A stretch of DNA of 61,946 bases from the IMG/VR virus record IMGVR_UViG_3300047557_003152, positions 1 to 61,946 of that record, one strand, 5' to 3'. This DNA is from a virus. The translations under genes and the position numbers were made by a program. Of the stretch, positions 41,342-50,674 are shown in pieces. Position 1 is the stretch's first letter. Every line of letters begins with the position of its first letter. The notes below the pieces were generated by a model. The model made no database searches, was not told where the DNA came from, and worked only from the letters and a program-made list of their open reading frames with translations.

Positions 41342-44201
41342 AACTAGGGGGACTTTTGTTTTATCGGAAATACTGTTAGAAATTAAAGATAACAATTGGA
41401 TTTTTTCTGAAGAAGTATGGACAAATGATCCGACACCTTTTACTGGTTACTTTGGCGGTGGGCAAGGTCCTGGTGGATCTATATCAACAATGGATAAGGT
41501 TACTTATTCAACTGATACTACAGTAGCAATTCCTGGTGCAGCATTAAGTGCTGCTCGTTATGGTCTTTCTGCAACAGGAAACTCAATAGCAGGGTACTTT
41601 GGTGGTGGTGGTGGTTCTTCATTAATGGATAAGGTCACTTATTCATCAGATACCACAGCAGCAGTTCCTGGTGCGTCATTAAGTGTTGCTCGTCGTAATT
41701 TAGGAGCAACCGGTAATTCAACTGCAGGTTACTTTGGTGGCGGTGTTCCTGGTCCAAGATCAACAATGGATAAGGTTACTTATTCATCAGATACCACAGC
41801 ACAAGTTCCTGGTGCATCATTAAGTGTTGCCCGTTCTAATCTTGCCGCAACAGGAAACTCAATCGCAGGATACTTTAGTAGTGATACAATAGTAGATAAG
41901 GTTACTTATTCAACTGATACAAGATCAACAGTTCCTGGTGCTGCATTAAGTGTTGCTCGTAATCAACTTGCAGCAACGGGAAACTCAATAGCAGGGTACT
42001 TTGGTGGTGGTGGTAGTTCTTCATTAATGGATAAGTTAACTTATTCATCAGATACCACAACAGCAGTTCCTGGTGCAGCATTAAGTGTTGCTCGTATTAA
42101 TCTTGCTGCAACAGGAAACTCAATAGCAGGTTATTTTGGTGGAGGATTTACCGATATATCAACAATGGATAAGGTTACTTATTCATCAGATACAACAGTA
42201 GCAGTTCCTGGTGCAGCATTAAGTGCTGGTCGTCGTAATTTGGCAGCATCAAGTGCAAGAGCCAACGCATTACCAGCAGCAGACTTAAGAAGTAGTAGAA
42301 ACTTTATATCTAAAGGATCTTCATTTAATTCTGGGTATTTTGGTGGTGGTCTTTTTAGTCTTAGCTCTTATTCAACAATGGATAAGGTTACTTATTTCAC
42401 TGATACCACAGCAGCAGTTCCCGGAGCAGCATTAAGTGTTGCTCGTTATGCTCTTGCTGCAACAGGAAACTCAGTAGCAGGTTATTTTGGTGGTGGTGTT
42501 GTTGTTGTTCCTGGTCCTACATCCTATTCAACAATGGATAAGGTTACTTATTCAACTGATACAAGAACAACAGTTCCTGGTGCAGCATTAAGTGCTGCTC
42601 GTTATAATCTTGCTGCAACAGGAAACTCAACTGCTGGTTATTTTGGTGGTGGTGAGCCTACTGGTCCTGCATCCTATTCAACAATGGATAAGGTCACTTA
42701 TTCCACTGATACCACAGCAGCAGTTCCCGGAGCAGCATTAAGTGTTGCTCGTCAACACTTAGTAGCAACAGGAAACTCAACTGCTGGTTATTTTGGTGGT
42801 GGTCTTCCTGGTCCAAGATCAACAATGGATAAGGTCACTTATTCAACTGATACCACAGCAGCGGTTCCTGGAGCAAACTTAACTGTTGCTCGTTATTCTC
42901 TTGCTGCAACCGGCAATTCAACTGCAGGATACTTTGGTGGTGGCCTTGGTCCAGGCAGTCCCGGTTTTTATTCAACAATGGAAAAGGTCACTTATTCAAC
43001 TGATACCACAGCAGCAGTTCCTGAAGCAGTATTAAGTGTTGCCTGTGGTTATCTTGCCGCAACAGGAAACTCAACTGCTGGATACTTTGGTGGTGGTGGT
43101 AATCCTGGTTCAAGATCAACAACGGATAAAGTCACTTATTCATCTGATACAAGAGCAGCAGTTCCCGGAGCAGCATTAAGTGCTGCTCGTGGTTATCTTG
43201 CTGCATCAAGTTCTACAGCAAACGCAATACCCCAACAGGACTTCTCAACAACACCTCAAGAAATTCAAGGTAATACTGGATACTTTGGTGGAGGTATTAG
43301 TCCTGGTACAAGATCAACAATGGATAAGATTACTTATTCAACTGACACCACAGCAGCAGCAGTTCCCGGAGCAAGATTAAGTGTTTCTCGTAGTGATCTT
43401 GCTGCAACAGGAAACTCAGTAGCAGGATACTTTGGTGGTGGTACTACTACTCCCGGTGCTGTTGTTACAACAATGGATAAGATCACTTATTCATCAGATA
43501 CCACAGTAGCAGTTCCTGGAGCAAACTTAAGTTCTGGTCGTTGGTATTATGCCGCAACCGGTAATCAAATAGCAGGATACTTTGGTGGTGGCGGATCCCC
43601 CAGTGGTCCTGGTCCGTTATATCATTCAACAATGGATAAGGTTACTTATTCCACTGATACCACTGCAGCAGTTCCCGGAGCAAGATTAAGTGTTGCTCGT
43701 TTTGGTTCTGCCGCAACTGGTAATTCAATAGTGGGATACTTTGGTGGCGGTTTTGGCAGTGAATCAACAATGGATAAGGTCACTTATTCATCAGATACGA
43801 CAGCAGCGGTTCCTGGAGCAAACTTAAGTTTTGGTCGTTCTTATCTTGGTGCAACCGGAAATTCAACTGTTGGATACTTTGGTGGTGGGTATTCTCCCAA
43901 AACAACAAGAATGGATAAACTCACTTATTCTACTGATACCACAGTAGCAGTTCCAGGTGCAGCATTAAGTGTTGCTCGTTATAATCTTGCTGCAACCGGT
44001 AATTCAACAGCAGGATACTTTGGTGGTGGTTATGAACTTCCCTCTAGTCAGTATTCAACAATGGATAAGGTTACTTATTCCACTGATACCACAGCAACAT
44101 TTCCTGGAGCAGCATTAAGTGTTGCTCGTAGTAGTCTAGCTGCATCAAGTTCTACAGCAAATGCAGTAAGAGGAACTCAAGCACAAGCAACAGTGATTTA
44201 A
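41334..44201 (+). CDS. Triple six-bladed kelch-like propeller adhesin, copy 1 (955 aa)
   Basis: After a 37-aa adaptor ending EEVWTNDPTPFT, the whole protein is 18 repeats of about 46 residues: GYFGGG, a variable loop of 3-14 residues, STMDKVTYSTDTTA, VPGAALSVAR, LAATGNSTA. Two distinct linkers (SARANALPAADLRSSRNF... and STANAIPQQDFS...) and a C-terminal STANAVRGTQAQATVI split them into 6+6+6, that is three six-bladed propellers. In blade 4 GYFGGG is changed to GYFSSD. It is the first of three tandem paralogues and starts within the stop of the oxygenase-like gene. Probable receptor-binding tail protein; fold inferred from repeat pattern. Confidence 0.78.
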   Translation: MVETRGTFVLSEILLEIKDNNWIFSEEVWTNDPTPFTGYFGGGQGPGGSISTMDKVTYSTDTTVAIPGAALSAARYGLSATGNSIAGYFGGGGGSSLMDKVTYSSDTTAAVPGASLSVARRNLGATGNSTAGYFGGGVPGPRSTMDKVTYSSDTTAQVPGASLSVARSNLAATGNSIAGYFSSDTIVDKVTYSTDTRSTVPGAALSVARNQLAATGNSIAGYFGGGGSSSLMDKLTYSSDTTTAVPGAALSVARINLAATGNSIAGYFGGGFTDISTMDKVTYSSDTTVAVPGAALSAGRRNLAASSARANALPAADLRSSRNFISKGSSFNSGYFGGGLFSLSSYSTMDKVTYFTDTTAAVPGAALSVARYALAATGNSVAGYFGGGVVVVPGPTSYSTMDKVTYSTDTRTTVPGAALSAARYNLAATGNSTAGYFGGGEPTGPASYSTMDKVTYSTDTTAAVPGAALSVARQHLVATGNSTAGYFGGGLPGPRSTMDKVTYSTDTTAAVPGANLTVARYSLAATGNSTAGYFGGGLGPGSPGFYSTMEKVTYSTDTTAAVPEAVLSVACGYLAATGNSTAGYFGGGGNPGSRSTTDKVTYSSDTRAAVPGAALSAARGYLAASSSTANAIPQQDFSTTPQEIQGNTGYFGGGISPGTRSTMDKITYSTDTTAAAVPGARLSVSRSDLAATGNSVAGYFGGGTTTPGAVVTTMDKITYSSDTTVAVPGANLSSGRWYYAATGNQIAGYFGGGGSPSGPGPLYHSTMDKVTYSTDTTAAVPGARLSVARFGSAATGNSIVGYFGGGFGSESTMDKVTYSSDTTAAVPGANLSFGRSYLGATGNSTVGYFGGGYSPKTTRMDKLTYSTDTTVAVPGAALSVARYNLAATGNSTAGYFGGGYELPSSQYSTMDKVTYSTDTTATFPGAALSVARSSLAASSSTANAVRGTQAQATVI

Positions 44202-44203
44202 AG

Positions 44204-44211
44204 AATAAATA
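44204..44211 (+). promoter_or_regulatory. Late promoter (AATAAATA)
   Basis: AATAAATA, 32 nt upstream of the second propeller gene. The 42-nt gap also holds a purine-rich AGGAAG (44225-44230). Confidence 0.6.
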
Positions 44212-44243
44212 ACACTATGCTTATAGGAAGACGACTATAAAAA

Positions 44244-47081
44244 ATGCCTAATACTAGAGGGGTCTTCGGGTTACTTGATGTTCGTAGTAGAATAAGAAAA
44301 AATACCTGGATTTCTCCTGAAGAAATATGGACGAATGATCCAACACCTTTTACTGGTTACTTTGGTGGTGGTACTTCTCCAGAGTATTCAACAATGGATA
44401 AGGTCACTTATTCAACTGATACCACAGCAACATTTCCTGGAGCAGCATTAAGTGCTGCTCGTAATCGTCTTGCTGCAACAGGCAATTCAATAGCAGGATA
44501 CTTTGGTGGTGGAACTCCTGCCCCAGTATCAACAATGGATAAGGTCATTTATTCCACTGATACCACAGTAGCAGTTCCTGGAGCAGCATTGAGTGCTGCT
44601 CGTTATGGTCCTGGTGCAACCGGTAATTCAATAGCAGGATACTTTGGTGGTGGTGGTCCAGGTGCAAGATCAACAATGGATAAGGTCACTTATTCTACTG
44701 ACACCACAGCAGCAGTTCCTGGTGCAGCATTAAGTGATGGTCGTAGTCGTATTGCGGCAACAGGAAACTCAATAGCAGGTTATTTTGGTGGTGGTTTTGC
44801 TACTGGTGGTCCGATATATTATTCAACAATGGATAAGGTCACTTATTCAACGGATACAACAGCAAGAATTCCTACTGGAAATTTAAGTGTTGAGCGTTTC
44901 CAGGCAGGTGCAACAGGAAACTCAATAGCAGGATATTTTGTTGGTGGTGGTCCTTCTCCATCTTTATCAAATGTTGATAAAATTACTTATTCATTAGATA
45001 CCACTGCACTAGTTCCTGGTGCATCATTAAGTGCTGTTCGTTATGGTCTTGCTGCAACCGGCAATTCAATAGCAGGATATTTTGGTGGTGGTGCTGTTTT
45101 TGGTGGTCCACTCTCGACAATGGATAAGGTTACTTATTCATCAGATACCACAGCAGCAGTTCCAGGAGCAGCATTAAGTGTTGCTCGAAGTTCTCTTGCG
45201 GCATCAAGTGCAAGAGCCAACGCATTACCAGCAGCAGACTTAAGAAGTAGTAGAAATTTTGTATCTAAAGGATCTTCATTTAATTCTGGGTATTTTGGTG
45301 GTGGTAGTGGTCCATTATCAACAATGGATAAGGTTACTTATTCAACTGACACCACAGCAGCAGTTCCCGGAGCAGCATTAAGTGTTGCTCGTAGTCGTCT
45401 AGCAGCAACAGGAAACTCAACATCTGGATACTTTGGTGGTGGTAGTAGTCCTTTACGTTCAACAATGGATAAGGTTACTTATTCATCAGATACCACAGTA
45501 GCAGTTCCCGGAGCAGCATTAAGTGTTGCTCGTGATAGTCTTGCTGCAACAGGTAATTCAAGTGCAGGATACTTTGGTGGTGGTTTTGTTAGTACCGCCT
45601 ATTCAACAATGGATAAGGTTACTTATTTCACTGATACCACAGCAGCAGTTCCCGGAGCAGCATTAAGTGTTGCTCGAAGTGCTCTTGCTGCAACAGGATC
45701 TTTAACTGCAGGATACTTTGGTGGAGGTATTCCTGGTCCAAGATCAACAATGGATAAGGTCACTTATTCCACTGATACCACAGCAGCAGTTCCCGGAGCA
45801 GCATTAAGTGTTGCTCGTCAACAATTAGCAGCAACAGGAAACTCAACATCTGGATACTTTGGTGGTGGTTCTCCTACATCATCAACAATAGATAAGGTTA
45901 CTTATTCAACTGATACAAGATCAACAGTTCCTGGTGCAAACTTAAGTGTTGCTCGTAATGGTCTTGCTGCAACAGGTAATTCGAGTGCTGGATACTTTGG
46001 TGGTGGTGCTCCTTCATATTCAACAATGGATAAGGTCACTTATTCCACTGATACAACAGCAGCAGTTCCAGGTGCAGCATTAAGTGCTGCTCGTGCTTAT
46101 CTTGCAGCATCAAGTTCTACAGCAAACGCAATACCCCAACAGGACATCACACTCTCACCTCAAGCAATTCAAGGCAATAGTGGATACTTTGGTGGTGGTG
46201 CTGCTGCTTTTGCCAGTTCATATTATTCAACAATAGATAAGTTATCCTATTCATCAGATACTACTGCTGCAGTTCCTGGAACTGGAATAACTGTTATTCG
46301 TACTTATATTGCAGCAACAGGATCTTCAATCGCAGGATACTTTGGTGGTGGAATTTCTCCGGGTCCATCATTGTATTCAACAATGGATAAGGTCACTTAT
46401 TCAACTGATACCACAGTAGCAGTTCCTGGTGCTTCATTAAGTGCTGCTCGTAATCGTCTTGCTGCAACAGGCAATTCAATAGCAGGATACTTTGGTGGTG
46501 GAGCTCCTGGCCCAGTATCAACAATGGATAAGGTCACTTATTCATCAGATACCACAGTAGCAGTTCCTGGTGCAGCATTAAGTGCGGCAAGTTATAATCT
46601 TGCTGCAACAGGTAATTTTTCATTTGGATACTTTGGTGGTGGTCCTGGTCCAAGATCTACAATGAACAAGGTCACTTATTCAACTGATACCACTGCAAGA
46701 ATCCCTGGTGGCAATTTAAGTCTTGCCCGTAGTAATCTTGCTGCAACAGGTAATTCTTCATTTGGATACTTTGGAGGTGGTTTTACTTTCACAACAATGG
46801 ATAAGGTCACCTATTCAACGGATACAACAGAGGCAGTACCTAGTGCAAACTTAAGCACTGGTCGTAACCTTCTTGGTGCGACAGGAAATTCAACAGCAGG
46901 ATACTTTGGTGGAGGATGGGATGGTATTATAAAATCAACAATGGAAAAAATTTCTTATTATACTGATACAAGAACAACAATTCCTGGAGCAGCATTAAGT
47001 GTTGCTCGTGAAGGTCTTGCAGCATCAAGTTCTGTTGCAAATGCAGTGAGAGGAACTCAAGGACAAGCAACAAATGTATGA
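44244..47081 (+). CDS. Triple six-bladed kelch-like propeller adhesin, copy 2 (945 aa)
   Basis: Paralogue of the genes at 41334 and 47136, with the same 37-aa adaptor type (SPEEIWTNDPTPFT) and 18 repeats arranged 6+6+6 by the same linkers (SARANALPAADL, STANAIPQQDIT, SVANAVRGTQGQ). Blade 5 has GYFVGGGPSPSLSNVDKITY, blade 18 has MEKISYYTDT, so individual blades are diverging. Variable loops after GYFGGG are different from copy 1 in nearly all positions, while flanks are almost the same. It has its own late promoter. Confidence 0.78.
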   Translation: MPNTRGVFGLLDVRSRIRKNTWISPEEIWTNDPTPFTGYFGGGTSPEYSTMDKVTYSTDTTATFPGAALSAARNRLAATGNSIAGYFGGGTPAPVSTMDKVIYSTDTTVAVPGAALSAARYGPGATGNSIAGYFGGGGPGARSTMDKVTYSTDTTAAVPGAALSDGRSRIAATGNSIAGYFGGGFATGGPIYYSTMDKVTYSTDTTARIPTGNLSVERFQAGATGNSIAGYFVGGGPSPSLSNVDKITYSLDTTALVPGASLSAVRYGLAATGNSIAGYFGGGAVFGGPLSTMDKVTYSSDTTAAVPGAALSVARSSLAASSARANALPAADLRSSRNFVSKGSSFNSGYFGGGSGPLSTMDKVTYSTDTTAAVPGAALSVARSRLAATGNSTSGYFGGGSSPLRSTMDKVTYSSDTTVAVPGAALSVARDSLAATGNSSAGYFGGGFVSTAYSTMDKVTYFTDTTAAVPGAALSVARSALAATGSLTAGYFGGGIPGPRSTMDKVTYSTDTTAAVPGAALSVARQQLAATGNSTSGYFGGGSPTSSTIDKVTYSTDTRSTVPGANLSVARNGLAATGNSSAGYFGGGAPSYSTMDKVTYSTDTTAAVPGAALSAARAYLAASSSTANAIPQQDITLSPQAIQGNSGYFGGGAAAFASSYYSTIDKLSYSSDTTAAVPGTGITVIRTYIAATGSSIAGYFGGGISPGPSLYSTMDKVTYSTDTTVAVPGASLSAARNRLAATGNSIAGYFGGGAPGPVSTMDKVTYSSDTTVAVPGAALSAASYNLAATGNFSFGYFGGGPGPRSTMNKVTYSTDTTARIPGGNLSLARSNLAATGNSSFGYFGGGFTFTTMDKVTYSTDTTEAVPSANLSTGRNLLGATGNSTAGYFGGGWDGIIKSTMEKISYYTDTRTTIPGAALSVAREGLAASSSVANAVRGTQGQATNV

Positions 47082-47094
47082 TGATGCAGTGTAA

Positions 47095-47102
47095 GATAAA
47101 TA
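47095..47102 (+). promoter_or_regulatory. Late promoter (GATAAATA)
   Basis: GATAAATA, 33 nt upstream of the third propeller gene, in the same relative position as the element before copy 2. Confidence 0.6.
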
Positions 47103-47135
47103 AATTTATGCCTTATAAAGAGTTAGACATAAGTT

Positions 47136-50033
47136 ATGGTTGAGACCAGGGGAGCCTTTGTTCTATCTAAAGTAATTTTAAGACGGTTAGATGATAACTG
47201 GGTTTCTCCTGAAGAAGTATGGACGAATGATCCAACACCTTTTACTGGTTACTTTGGCGGTGGTTTTCCTGGTCCATTCTCAACAATGGATAAGGTCACT
47301 TATTCATCAGATACCACAGCAGCAGTTCCTGGGGCAGCATTACGTGTTCCTCGTTATGGTCTTGCTGCAACCGGTAATTCAATAGCAGGATACTTTGGTG
47401 GTGGTTTTGGTAATTATTCAACAATGGATAAGGTCACTTATTCAACAGATACAACAGCAGCAGTTCCTACTGGAAATTTAAGTGCTCAGCGTTTTAATCT
47501 TGCTGCAACCGGTAATTCAACTGCAGGATACTTTGGTGGAGGTAATAATCCAGAATTCTCAACAATGGATAAGGTTACTTATTCAACTGATACAACAGCA
47601 GTAGTTCCTGGTGCAGCATTAAGTGCTGCTCGTTATAGTCTTGCTGCAACCGGTAATTCAATAGCAGGATACTTTGGTGGCGGCGGGATTCCTGGATTAC
47701 TAATTCTTTCAACAATGGATAAGGTCACTTATTCCACTGATACAAGATCAACAGTTCCTGGTGCAGCATTAAGTAATGCTCGTCGCCAACTTGCCGCAAC
47801 CGGCAATTCAACTAATGGTTATTTTGGTGGTGGTTTTTCTTCTAGTTTTGCTATTGTAAGTTTAGTTGAAAAAACTACTTATTCATCAGATACAACAGCA
47901 ACAGTTCCAGGAGCAAACTTAAGTAATGCTCGTAGAGATCTTGCCGCAACAGGAAACTCTACCGCAGGATACTTTGGTGGCGGCACTAATCCAGTATCAA
48001 TAATGGATAAGGTTACTTATTCATCAGATACCACAGCAGCAGTTCCTGGAGCAGCATTAACTTCTGCTCGTACATCGTCTGCTGCATCAAGTGCAAGAGC
48101 CAACGCATTACCAGCAGCAGACTTAAGAAGTAGTAGAAATTTTGTATCTAAAGGATCTTCATTTAATTCTGGATATTTTGGTGGTGGTACTGATGCTGGT
48201 GGCACTATTTCATTTTCAACAATGGATAAGGTTACTTATTCATCAGATACCACGGTAGCAGTTCCTGGTGCCGCATTAAGTGCTTCTCGTCGTTATCTTG
48301 GTGCAACTGGCAGTTCAAGTAATGGATACTTTGGTGGTGGTGTTGTTCCTGGTCCGTTATATTATTCAACAATGGATAAGGTATCTTATTCTACTGATAC
48401 CACAGTAGCAGTTCCTGGTGCAGCATTAAGTGTTGCTCGTGATGTAGCAGCAACAGGAAACTCAACATCTGGATACTTTGGTGGTGGTGTTGTTCCTGGT
48501 CCGTTATATTATTCAACAATGGATAAGGTATCTTATTCAACTGATACAACAGTTGCCGTTCCTGGAGCAGCATTAAGTGCTGCTCGAAGTGCTCTTGCTG
48601 CAACAGGAAACTCAACATCAGGATACTTTAGTGGAGGTTTCACTCCTGGTGGTATTAGTTCAACAGCGGATAAGCTTACTTATTCATCAGATACCACAGC
48701 AGCAGTTCCTGGAGCAAACTTAAGTGTTGTTCGTCAAGCTTTGGCGGCAACAGGAAACTCAACATCAGGATACTTTGGTGGTGGAATATCTTCTAGTCCT
48801 TCATTTCATTCAACAATGGATAAGGTCACTTATTCCACTGATACAAGATCAACAGTTCCTGAAGCAAACTTAAGTGTTGCTCGTCGAGGTCATAGTGCAA
48901 CAGGTAATTCAACATCAGGATATTTTGGTGGTGGAATATCTCCTGGTGTTACATTTTCAACAATGGATAAGGTTACTTATTCATCAGATACCACATCAGT
49001 AGTTCCTGGTGCTGCATTAAGTGTTGCTCGTCGTAATCTTGCTGCATCAAGTTCTACAGCAAATGCATTGCCACAACAAGAATTCACACTCTCACCACAA
49101 GCAATTCAAGGCAATAGTGGATACTTTGGTGGTGGTTTTGTAAGTTCACTCAACGAGTCCTCAACAATGGAGAAGGTTACTTATTCATCAGATACCACAG
49201 CAGCAGTTCCCGGAGCAGCATTAAGTGTTGCACGTCGGCAACTTGCTGCAACAGGAAACTCAACAGCAGGATATTTTGGTGGTGGTCTGAATCCATATTA
49301 TTCAACAATGGATAAGACCACTTATTCATCAGATACCACTGCAGCAGTTCCCGGAGCAAACTTAACTGTTGCTCGTCAAGCTTTGGCGGCAACAGGAAAC
49401 TCAACATCAGGATATTTTGGTGGTGGTAATGTTGGCGCTCCTGATCATTCAACAATGGATAAGGTCACTTATTCCACTGATACAACAGCAGCAGTTCCTG
49501 GAGCAGCATTAAGTGCTGCTCGTGCTTATCTTGCAGCAACAGGAAATTCAACAGCAGGATACTTTGGTGCCGGCACTACAGGTATTCCTAATTATTTTTT
49601 AACAATGGATAAGGTTACTTATTCAACTGATACAAGATCAACAGTTCCTGGTGCAAACTTAAGTGTTGCTCGTTTTGATCTTGCTGCAACCGGCAATTCA
49701 ACAGCAGGATACTTTGGTGGTGGTACTACTGGCTCTCCACAATATTCAACAATGGATAAGGTCACTTATTCAACTGATACAACAGAAAGAATTCCTGGCG
49801 GAAACTTAAGTCTTGCTCGTTATGGTCTTGCTGCAACCGGCAATTCAACAGCAGGATACTTTGGTGGTGGAACTCCCGGTGCAAGATCAACAATGGATAA
49901 GGTCACTTATTCATCAGATACCACAGCAGCAGTTCCTGGTGCAAACTTAAGTGTTGCTCGTAGTGCTCTTGCTGCATCAAGTTCTACAGGAAACGCAGTA
50001 AGAGGAACTCAAGCACAAGCAACAAATGTATGA
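47136..50033 (+). CDS. Triple six-bladed kelch-like propeller adhesin, copy 3 (965 aa)
   Basis: Third tandem paralogue; adaptor SPEEVWTNDPTPFT, 18 repeats in three groups of six with linkers SARANALPAADL, STANALPQQEFT and end STGNAVRGTQAQATNV. Blades 8 and 9 carry the same loop (VVPGPLYYSTMDKVSYS) and almost the same DNA, a recent duplication or gene conversion, and blade 8 is short by one residue at its end (ARDVAATGNSTS). Otherwise the loop set is again unlike copies 1 and 2. Together the three genes give 54 blades in 8.7 kb. Confidence 0.78.
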   Translation: MVETRGAFVLSKVILRRLDDNWVSPEEVWTNDPTPFTGYFGGGFPGPFSTMDKVTYSSDTTAAVPGAALRVPRYGLAATGNSIAGYFGGGFGNYSTMDKVTYSTDTTAAVPTGNLSAQRFNLAATGNSTAGYFGGGNNPEFSTMDKVTYSTDTTAVVPGAALSAARYSLAATGNSIAGYFGGGGIPGLLILSTMDKVTYSTDTRSTVPGAALSNARRQLAATGNSTNGYFGGGFSSSFAIVSLVEKTTYSSDTTATVPGANLSNARRDLAATGNSTAGYFGGGTNPVSIMDKVTYSSDTTAAVPGAALTSARTSSAASSARANALPAADLRSSRNFVSKGSSFNSGYFGGGTDAGGTISFSTMDKVTYSSDTTVAVPGAALSASRRYLGATGSSSNGYFGGGVVPGPLYYSTMDKVSYSTDTTVAVPGAALSVARDVAATGNSTSGYFGGGVVPGPLYYSTMDKVSYSTDTTVAVPGAALSAARSALAATGNSTSGYFSGGFTPGGISSTADKLTYSSDTTAAVPGANLSVVRQALAATGNSTSGYFGGGISSSPSFHSTMDKVTYSTDTRSTVPEANLSVARRGHSATGNSTSGYFGGGISPGVTFSTMDKVTYSSDTTSVVPGAALSVARRNLAASSSTANALPQQEFTLSPQAIQGNSGYFGGGFVSSLNESSTMEKVTYSSDTTAAVPGAALSVARRQLAATGNSTAGYFGGGLNPYYSTMDKTTYSSDTTAAVPGANLTVARQALAATGNSTSGYFGGGNVGAPDHSTMDKVTYSTDTTAAVPGAALSAARAYLAATGNSTAGYFGAGTTGIPNYFLTMDKVTYSTDTRSTVPGANLSVARFDLAATGNSTAGYFGGGTTGSPQYSTMDKVTYSTDTTERIPGGNLSLARYGLAATGNSTAGYFGGGTPGARSTMDKVTYSSDTTAAVPGANLSVARSALAASSSTGNAVRGTQAQATNV

Positions 50034-50039
50034 TATAAT
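50031..50039 (+). promoter_or_regulatory. Extended -10 promoter element
   Basis: TGATATAAT (TGN-TATAAT) overlapping the stop codon of the third propeller gene, 20 nt before the oxygenase start. No clear -35. It resembles the element before the glycosyltransferase genes at 36127, so the enzyme groups may share timing. Confidence 0.45.
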
Positions 50040-50058
50040 ATAGAATAAAAACTTTCTT

Positions 50059-50673
50059 ATGAATCGCAATATTATTGTAATTGATGATTTTCATCACAAT
50101 CCAGATGAAGTTCGTCAGTTTGCACTCTCTTGCACATATCCAGAACCACAAGAAGGATATACTTATCCAGGAAGAAATTCTCACGAAAGTTACTATCCTC
50201 AAGAACTTCACCAGAGATTTGAGAAAATTCTAAACAAGTCTCTAACACCAGCAAATCCAAACGGATACTTTAGAATCTCTTACGAAAAAGATTCTTATCG
50301 TCAGGATGTTCACGTTGATCCTGTTTGGGAATATGGTGCTGTCTGTTATCTCAACACACCAGAACAAACCATAGATGAAGGTGGAACTTCATTTTGGATG
50401 CACAATAAAACAAAGATGGATACCTGCCCAACATTAGATACTGAAGCAAATGTATGGGGATATTCTTCTGCAAAAGAAGCATGGTGGACAACTGTTTATG
50501 GAGAAGGATTAGATCGCTCCCAATGGACACGTTACCTTTTGTCTCCAATGAAGTATAATCGTCTGGTAATTTTCAATGCTAATCTATGGCATTCTCACAA
50601 TTATAACTTTGGACATACTCTTGAAAACGGTCGTTTAGTTCAATTATTCTTTTTTAATCCTACTGATTGGTGA
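50059..50673 (+). CDS. DUF6445-like 2OG-Fe(II) oxygenase
   Basis: 204-aa protein resembling phage and bacterial 2OG-Fe(II) oxygenases of the DUF6445 type: IIVIDDFHHNPDEVRQFALS, YFRISYEKDSYRQDVHVDPV with an H-x-D metal pair (HVD), WEYGAVCYLNTPEQ and FWMHNKTKMD, followed by RLVIFNANLWHSHNYNFG and RLVQLFFF with the distal His and a basic residue for 2-oxoglutarate. All key residues are present, unlike in the 168-aa relative at 40835. The substrate is unknown; position between propeller adhesins and a sulfotransferase points to modification of virion proteins or surface glycans. Confidence 0.72.
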   Translation: MNRNIIVIDDFHHNPDEVRQFALSCTYPEPQEGYTYPGRNSHESYYPQELHQRFEKILNKSLTPANPNGYFRISYEKDSYRQDVHVDPVWEYGAVCYLNTPEQTIDEGGTSFWMHNKTKMDTCPTLDTEANVWGYSSAKEAWWTTVYGEGLDRSQWTRYLLSPMKYNRLVIFNANLWHSHNYNFGHTLENGRLVQLFFFNPTDW

Positions 50674-50674
50674 T

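Noticed and set aside
44217-44240. Leader peptides before the second and third propeller genes (7 codons here; 11 codons at 47108)
   Set aside because: Too short, unrelated to each other, and not distinguishable from chance ATGs.
41448-50000. CRISPR-like array of regularly spaced repeats
   Set aside because: The regular spacing is a coding repeat of about 46 codons with an open frame throughout; there are no cas genes and the 'spacers' are in-frame loops.
41334-50033. Diversity-generating retroelement acting on the propeller loops
   Set aside because: No reverse transcriptase gene, template repeat or adenine-specific pattern was found in the window. Recombination between repeats explains the data more simply.
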